Of a DNA stretch of 64,000 bases, positions 59,731-64,000 are shown in pieces. The notes under the pieces are model-generated. The model did not search any database, had not been told where the DNA came from, and saw only the letters and a program-made list of their open reading frames with translations. This DNA comes from CAYRTV01 sp964505785 (GTDB lineage Bacteria > Acidobacteriota > Aminicenantia > Aminicenantales > Aminicenantaceae), in contig CAZDJZ010000001.1 of the NCBI GenBank assembly GCA_964505785.1, positions 248,001-312,000 on the forward strand, in the 5' to 3' direction. Each line of letters opens with the position of its first letter. Positions within the stretch are counted from its first letter, which is position 1. A program made the position numbers and the translations under genes.

Positions 59731-60870
59731 ATGAAAATTGGGCTGGATATTCGTCCCCTTTTAAAAGAGGCGACAGGTGTTGGAACATATTGGAGAAACC
59801 TGCTTTCATTTCTTGCGGAAATAGACGATTGCAATGAATATTACTTGTTTTCATGCTCGTTGAAAGACAGATTTGACCGGAAAAATTTACCGCGGTTCAG
59901 GCATCTGACATTTAAGGACCTTAGGTTTCCACAGAAATGGCTGAATTCAATATGGACCCGCTGGGAACGGCCGCGGATGGATTGGTTTTTCCGGACAGGT
60001 TTAAATATAACGCATTCGCCTTCACCGGTGCTGTGTCCCACTAAGGGAAAAAAGATAATTACTGTACACGATCTTTTTTTCGTGGAACATCCTGAACTCG
60101 CAGATAAGGAGGCCAGGGAACGGTTCCTTCCTAACTTTGCACAGACCCTGCAGCGGGCTGATGCTGTCGTGACGGTGTCAGCTTATGTGAAAAAATTGCT
60201 GATAGAAAAATTTTCTCTGTCCGGGGACAAAATTTACATTATACATCATGGGGTGGATGCTGAATTTTTTCAGCATGGAAACCCCGGGGCAGATCAGGCT
60301 GTATGGGGAAAATACAATCTTACACCGGGATATATTTTCTTCATCGGGACCGGAGAACCGAGAAAAAATATTCCCCGGCTTTTGGAAGCCTTTGACGCTG
60401 TCCGCAGGGAAATCCCCGGTCTTGAAATGGTTATTGCCGGCAAGCCGGGAGGTGATACTCCGGTCATTAAGCAAAAAATTCGTCGCAGCCGGATGGTTAA
60501 CCGGGTGAAATTACTCCCCTATATTCCACGGGAAGAAGTGCCGGCCTTATACCGGGGAGCCGGCTTATTTGTTTTCCCTTCTTTATGTGAAGGGTTCGGT
60601 CTTCCGCTTTTGGAAGCCATGGCATCGCAAGTCCCTGTTGCGGCTTCCCGTGCTCCGGCTATTCCCGAAATCGCAGGAAAAGCCGCTTTATACTTTAATC
60701 CCCGTTCTTCTGAAGAAATGGCCCGGGTTATTCGGCGGGGTTTGCAGGATGAAAGCGTACGGGAAGAACTTATAGAGGCCGGCAATGTCCGCATTCGGGA
60801 GTTTTCATGGAGACAGGCGGCCAGGCTGACTAAAGCGCTTTACTTGGAAACAGCAGGACAAGCCGAATGA
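59731..60870 (+). CDS. Glycosyltransferase family 4
   Basis: GT-B fold glycosyltransferase of 379 residues. N-terminal acceptor loop ATGVGTYWRNLL, donor-domain start FIGTGEPRKNIPRLLEAF (about 205-222), and the retaining E-x7-E motif in CEGFGLPLLEAMASQVP (about 290-306). It probably transfers a sugar from a nucleotide donor to a lipid-linked glycan on the cytoplasmic face. Donor and acceptor cannot be read. The ATG has no strong ribosome site. First gene of a four-glycosyltransferase operon; its stop overlaps the next start (ATGA). Confidence 0.93.
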   Translation: MKIGLDIRPLLKEATGVGTYWRNLLSFLAEIDDCNEYYLFSCSLKDRFDRKNLPRFRHLTFKDLRFPQKWLNSIWTRWERPRMDWFFRTGLNITHSPSPVLCPTKGKKIITVHDLFFVEHPELADKEARERFLPNFAQTLQRADAVVTVSAYVKKLLIEKFSLSGDKIYIIHHGVDAEFFQHGNPGADQAVWGKYNLTPGYIFFIGTGEPRKNIPRLLEAFDAVRREIPGLEMVIAGKPGGDTPVIKQKIRRSRMVNRVKLLPYIPREEVPALYRGAGLFVFPSLCEGFGLPLLEAMASQVPVAASRAPAIPEIAGKAALYFNPRSSEEMARVIRRGLQDESVREELIEAGNVRIREFSWRQAARLTKALYLETAGQAE

Positions 60871-61958
60871 TCATTATTGACGGATATGAAATCGGGCCTG
60901 CTGCAACGGGAGTAGGAAGAGTGATCCATAATCTCACTCTGGAATTGAGCTCTTTGACTTCTCATGAATTCATGGTGGTGACGCGACGGGAGGTCAGTGA
61001 TTATACATCCAGGCTGAATATTCACTCCCGGGTTATTCCTTATAGAGGTGGGTATTTCAGTTGGCAGAACCGCATAATGATGCATGAGTTGCGAAAAAAC
61101 AAGTGGGATCTTTTCATCGGCCCTAATTATACCCTGCCGCTTTGGTTTCGCGGAACGGCAGTCCTGCTCGAGCATGACATTTCATTCGTTACGCATCCAG
61201 ACTGGTTTTCGCGTAAAGAAGCGATGAAGAAAAAATATTTGGTGGGACGAAGTTTGAAAAAAGCGTCTTTGGTGATGACGGTCTCTCATTTCTCCCGAAA
61301 GGAGATTCTTAATAATTTTCCTGTCCATCCGGACAAAGTGCATGTGGCCTATCACGGGGTTGACGGAAGGTTTCATCCGGCTGCCGCAGAGGCGGTGAAG
61401 AAATGGAAGGCAGAGAAAGGCTTCAGGAATGAGAAAATAATAGGGTTTTTGGGTTCCATCTTTAATCGCCGCCATATCCCGCTGCTGGTAAGAGCCGTGA
61501 GTAAAATCCGGGAACACGTTCCAGCGGTTTTGCATATCGTCGGGAAAGACCTGACGTGTCCGCCTCAAGATATGGCGTCCCTTCTGGACCGGCCGTGGAT
61601 CCGCTGGGACCAGGAGCTGGCAGATGAGCGGCTGCCGGTCTTTTATTCCGCCTTGGATGCTTTTGCCTATTTATCCGAATATGAAGGATTCGGATTGCCT
61701 CCCCTTGAAGCTCTTGCTTGCGGGACATTGCCGGTTTTGTTAAACAGGACAGCTTTAGCGGAAATTTATCCCGAAATTGGAGTGATGGTGGATGAAGCAG
61801 AGGTTGAGCCGGTTGTCTCGGCTTTATTGTCAGCTTTGACGGATAACAAAATGCGTGATTTGAAAATGAGAAATTTCCAGAGACGCAAAAATGATTTCAC
61901 GTGGAGAAGAGCTGCCGGTGAATGGGCCCGCCAAATAGAGCTGTTATTGAGGAGTTGA
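60867..61958 (+). CDS. Glycosyltransferase family 4
   Basis: GT-B glycosyltransferase of 363 residues, related to but clearly distinct from its upstream neighbour. ATGVGRVIHNLTLEL near the N-terminus, GFLGSIFNRRHIPLLVRAV at the donor-domain start (about 190-208), and YEGFGLPPLEALACGTLP with the E-x7-E pair (about 270-288). Its start overlaps the preceding stop by 4 bases, indicating translational coupling, and the next gene begins one base after its own stop. Likely adds a sugar in the same glycan; specificity unknown. Confidence 0.92.
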   Translation: MIIIDGYEIGPAATGVGRVIHNLTLELSSLTSHEFMVVTRREVSDYTSRLNIHSRVIPYRGGYFSWQNRIMMHELRKNKWDLFIGPNYTLPLWFRGTAVLLEHDISFVTHPDWFSRKEAMKKKYLVGRSLKKASLVMTVSHFSRKEILNNFPVHPDKVHVAYHGVDGRFHPAAAEAVKKWKAEKGFRNEKIIGFLGSIFNRRHIPLLVRAVSKIREHVPAVLHIVGKDLTCPPQDMASLLDRPWIRWDQELADERLPVFYSALDAFAYLSEYEGFGLPPLEALACGTLPVLLNRTALAEIYPEIGVMVDEAEVEPVVSALLSALTDNKMRDLKMRNFQRRKNDFTWRRAAGEWARQIELLLRS

Positions 61959-61959
61959 C

Positions 61960-62844
61960 ATGACGGATGCCGCTGATCCTTTGATTTCCGTAATTTTGGT
62001 CAATTACAACGGCCGCGCCCAGCTCCGCCGCTGTCTTCCCTCTCTTGCCGCCGTGAAACCGAAAGAGGAGATGGAAATAATTATTGTAGATAACAACTCT
62101 CTGGACGGCAGCCGGGAATTTATCCTCATTTCATTTCCTGAGGTACAATTGCTGGTCAACCCCAAAAATCTGGGTTTCGGAGCGGCCAATAACCGGGGAG
62201 CGGCTGCGGCCCGTGGAAAATACATTCTGTTTCTCAATACCGATACCGAAGTGTATCCCGGAGCCCTTGACCGGCTGATGCAGGTTCTTCAGTCGGATGG
62301 AAATATAGGCGGTGCAGGGCCGGCTTTAATTCAGGAGGAAGGCCGGATACAAGTCTCCTTCGGGGGAAGGATGAATTTTTTTTCAGAAATATGGAAAAAA
62401 GCGGCGGGAAATTATTTAACCGCTCTCAGGATGAAATGGGAATACAAAGAAAAGAATGTCAAATGGCTGAGCGGCGCTTGCTTGTTGGTCCGCAGGGCCG
62501 CCTGGGAGCAGTCATCCGGATTTGATGAGAAATTTTTTCTCTACTTTGAAGATATTGATTTATGCTTCCGTCTTTGGGAGCAGGGCTGGAAGCTGCGTTA
62601 CGTCCCTTCAGCCCGGGTTTTTCATCAAGGGGGTGCCAGCACCGAGGCCATGGGAATGGGAAGCCGTCTCCATTATCGCAGCAGTCAAGTGCATTTTTAC
62701 CGTAAGCACAACCGCCTGTTATCCCGGGTTTTGCTGAAATGTTATTTATGGTTGGAATATTTTGTTTTGACTTTGGGGGACCGGTGGCGGGGAAGAGATC
62801 AATTTCGTTCCTGGTACCGGAGATTGCTCAAGGAGAAGATATGA
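61960..62844 (+). CDS. Glycosyltransferase family 2 (rhamnosyltransferase-like)
   Basis: GT-A glycosyltransferase of 294 residues. ISVILVNYNGRAQLRRCLPSL (about 9-29) opens the nucleotide-binding fold, FLNTDTEVYPGALDRL carries the metal-binding DxD-like motif (about 90-105), and GFDEKFFLYFEDIDLCFRL (about 187-205) is the ED region typical of WbbL/RfbF rhamnosyltransferase-like members. No transmembrane segment. The stop overlaps the next start (ATGA). Rhamnosyl transfer is suggested by subfamily resemblance only. Confidence 0.92.
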   Translation: MTDAADPLISVILVNYNGRAQLRRCLPSLAAVKPKEEMEIIIVDNNSLDGSREFILISFPEVQLLVNPKNLGFGAANNRGAAAARGKYILFLNTDTEVYPGALDRLMQVLQSDGNIGGAGPALIQEEGRIQVSFGGRMNFFSEIWKKAAGNYLTALRMKWEYKEKNVKWLSGACLLVRRAAWEQSSGFDEKFFLYFEDIDLCFRLWEQGWKLRYVPSARVFHQGGASTEAMGMGSRLHYRSSQVHFYRKHNRLLSRVLLKCYLWLEYFVLTLGDRWRGRDQFRSWYRRLLKEKI

Positions 62845-63974
62845 GCCGGATCAGAATATTGGAAGTGATTGACAAGACATTTCTTGGAGGCGGACAGATA
62901 AATCTTTTGTCTTTAGCTGATTCTCTTCCCCGGACTGATTTCGGAATATCCGTCTGCTGCGCTCCAACTGGTCCTCTGGCGGAGGAGATCCGCCGCCGAA
63001 GGATACCGCATTACCCGGTGGACATGTCTCATAAATTCCGGCTGAAAACCATAATTCAAATGAGAAATATCATTCAAAGCAATGCCTTTGATATTGTTCA
63101 TACCCATGGAGGTGTAGCCGGTTTTTATACGCGGGTTGCTGCCGGAAAAAAACGATCTTTTCATATAGTACATACTCAGCACGGCATCCATTATCTTCAC
63201 TACCGGAATCCCTTTCTTAAAATCCTTTATATTCAACTGGAAAGATGGCTGTCGGGATTGACCGATGCGGTTATTTTTGTTTCCGAGGATGACCTGAAAG
63301 CAGCCATGAAATTCAAGCTGTGTGCGCCGTCCAAAGCGAATGTGATTAAAAACGGCATCGCTGCGGAAAAGGTGGCGGCGGCGGCTAAGGCAGAACCGCC
63401 GGTGAAGCTGGCCGGGAGAACAGGGCCGGTCATAGGTACCGTGGCCAGGCTTCATTACCAAAAAAATATATCCATACTTTTATTTGCAGCCGGTATCCTT
63501 CGGCATTCCTTTCCCGGGCTGACTGTAATTATAGCCGGAGACGGCCCGGAGCGTTCCCGTTTAGAAAAATTGAGCCGGAGACTAAAAATCAAAGAAAATG
63601 TTTTATTCCTGGGGGAAAGACGGGATATTCCGGCACTTCTGGCTGAAATGGAAGTGTTTGTCCTGCCTTCACGGTGGGAGGGCCTGCCCTATGCTCTTTT
63701 GGAGGCCGGGGCGGTGAAAAAGCCGGTGGCAGCTGCTGCTGTTGAAGGAATCCGGGAGGTGATTGAGACAGGGCGGAACGGCAGTCTGGTGCCTCCCGGG
63801 AATCCGGAAGCTTTAGCAGCGGAAATTCATAAGATGCTGGATGATAAAGAATGGGCTGAAAAATTAGGTGAACGGCTGTATCAGGATGTGGTCCGCCGGT
63901 TTTCCTTATCGAGAATGGCGGAGGAAACCCGTGATTTATATATCAGATTGGCGAAAGGTTTTTTTGACGGCTAG
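62841..63974 (+). CDS. Glycosyltransferase family 4
   Basis: GT-B glycosyltransferase of 377 residues. N-terminal GGGQINLLSLADSL, HTHGGVAGFYTRVA and VHTQHGIHYLHYRNPF belong to the acceptor domain; GTVARLHYQKNISILLFAA (about 194-212) starts the donor domain; and SRWEGLPYALLEAGAVKKP (about 275-293) holds the E-x7-E pair. The ATG at 62841 overlaps the preceding stop and has AGGAG upstream; the longer open frame from 62739 lies inside the previous gene. The operon may continue past the window, since only 26 bases follow and no terminator is seen. Confidence 0.93.
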   Translation: MSRIRILEVIDKTFLGGGQINLLSLADSLPRTDFGISVCCAPTGPLAEEIRRRRIPHYPVDMSHKFRLKTIIQMRNIIQSNAFDIVHTHGGVAGFYTRVAAGKKRSFHIVHTQHGIHYLHYRNPFLKILYIQLERWLSGLTDAVIFVSEDDLKAAMKFKLCAPSKANVIKNGIAAEKVAAAAKAEPPVKLAGRTGPVIGTVARLHYQKNISILLFAAGILRHSFPGLTVIIAGDGPERSRLEKLSRRLKIKENVLFLGERRDIPALLAEMEVFVLPSRWEGLPYALLEAGAVKKPVAAAAVEGIREVIETGRNGSLVPPGNPEALAAEIHKMLDDKEWAEKLGERLYQDVVRRFSLSRMAEETRDLYIRLAKGFFDG

Positions 63975-64000
63975 CGGATAAGCGTGATGTCAGTTCTCAC

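Noticed and set aside
1..64000. CRISPR array, prophage or complete insertion sequence
   Set aside because: No regularly spaced identical repeats, no cas, integrase, phage structural or transposase genes are present.

Overview
The window looks like one contig of a free-living, probably anaerobic Gram-negative bacterium. Evidence for two membranes: a Wzm/Wzt O-antigen-type exporter, heptose activation (RfaE2), an LptF/LptG polypeptide, SurA-like chaperones, an EnvC/YibQ cell-division cluster and a DUF5916-type outer-membrane barrel. Evidence for low-oxygen life: a flavodiiron protein and pyruvate phosphate dikinase. Two GWxTD-domain proteins in a row, plus the overall gene mix, suggest Candidatus Aminicenantes (OP8) or a related Acidobacteriota lineage. 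This placement is an inference; no 16S rRNA gene or other marker is present to settle it.

Layout. 1-4733 (+): the end of an ATP synthase operon (atpD, atpC) runs without gaps into a tRNA methyltransferase, Wzm, Wzt and RfaE2. 4738-4926 (-): a compact orphan transcription unit with a near-consensus promoter, strong ribosome binding site, 18-codon ORF and intrinsic terminator. 5120-6008: YtxH protein and AroQ. 6192-8692 (-): a disulfide oxidoreductase and an amidotransferase-fold lipoprotein. 8968-16800 (+): DUF5916 barrel, Mfd and two parvulin/SurA-type foldases. 16872-23443 (-): a lipoprotein, the YibQ / S41-like / EnvC trio, a flippase-like membrane protein and an NSS transporter. 23805-30331 (+): glycerate kinase, flavodiiron protein, an unknown protein, PgeF, PurC, PHP phosphoesterase, CvpA and a Fis-type HTH protein. 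30403-32527: groES-groEL behind a promoter flanked by two CIRCE operators. 32623-34974: a fused LptF-LptG. 35041-37599 (-): bifunctional nuclease and ClC transporter. 37841-43268: GWxTD/TPR island. 43466-46312 (-): mltG, ruvX, ddl and HU. 46512-49350: a secreted protein, two tRNAs, decayed minisatellites and a Yip1 protein. 49570-52001 (-): pyrF, pyrD, pyrK. 52526-59613: aminotransferase, PPDK, histone-deacetylase-like protein, CutA and M20 peptidase. 59731-63974 (+): four glycosyltransferases in one operon.

How the parts fit. Envelope construction dominates: polysaccharide synthesis (four glycosyltransferases, RfaE2), export (Wzm/Wzt, LptFG), outer-membrane protein folding (two PpiC proteins), and peptidoglycan synthesis and remodelling (Ddl, MltG, EnvC, YibQ). 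Intergenic regions carry a dispersed family of short non-coding repeats whose complete copies have two different ends. Readable promoters are mostly TTGACN-17-TANNNT, i.e. ordinary sigma-70 type with a uniform 17-bp spacer.

The least explained items are the small minus-strand unit at 4738-4926, the asymmetric repeat family, and an S41 protease homologue that has lost both catalytic residues inside an otherwise conserved division operon. All calls come from reading the sequence; no database search was possible.
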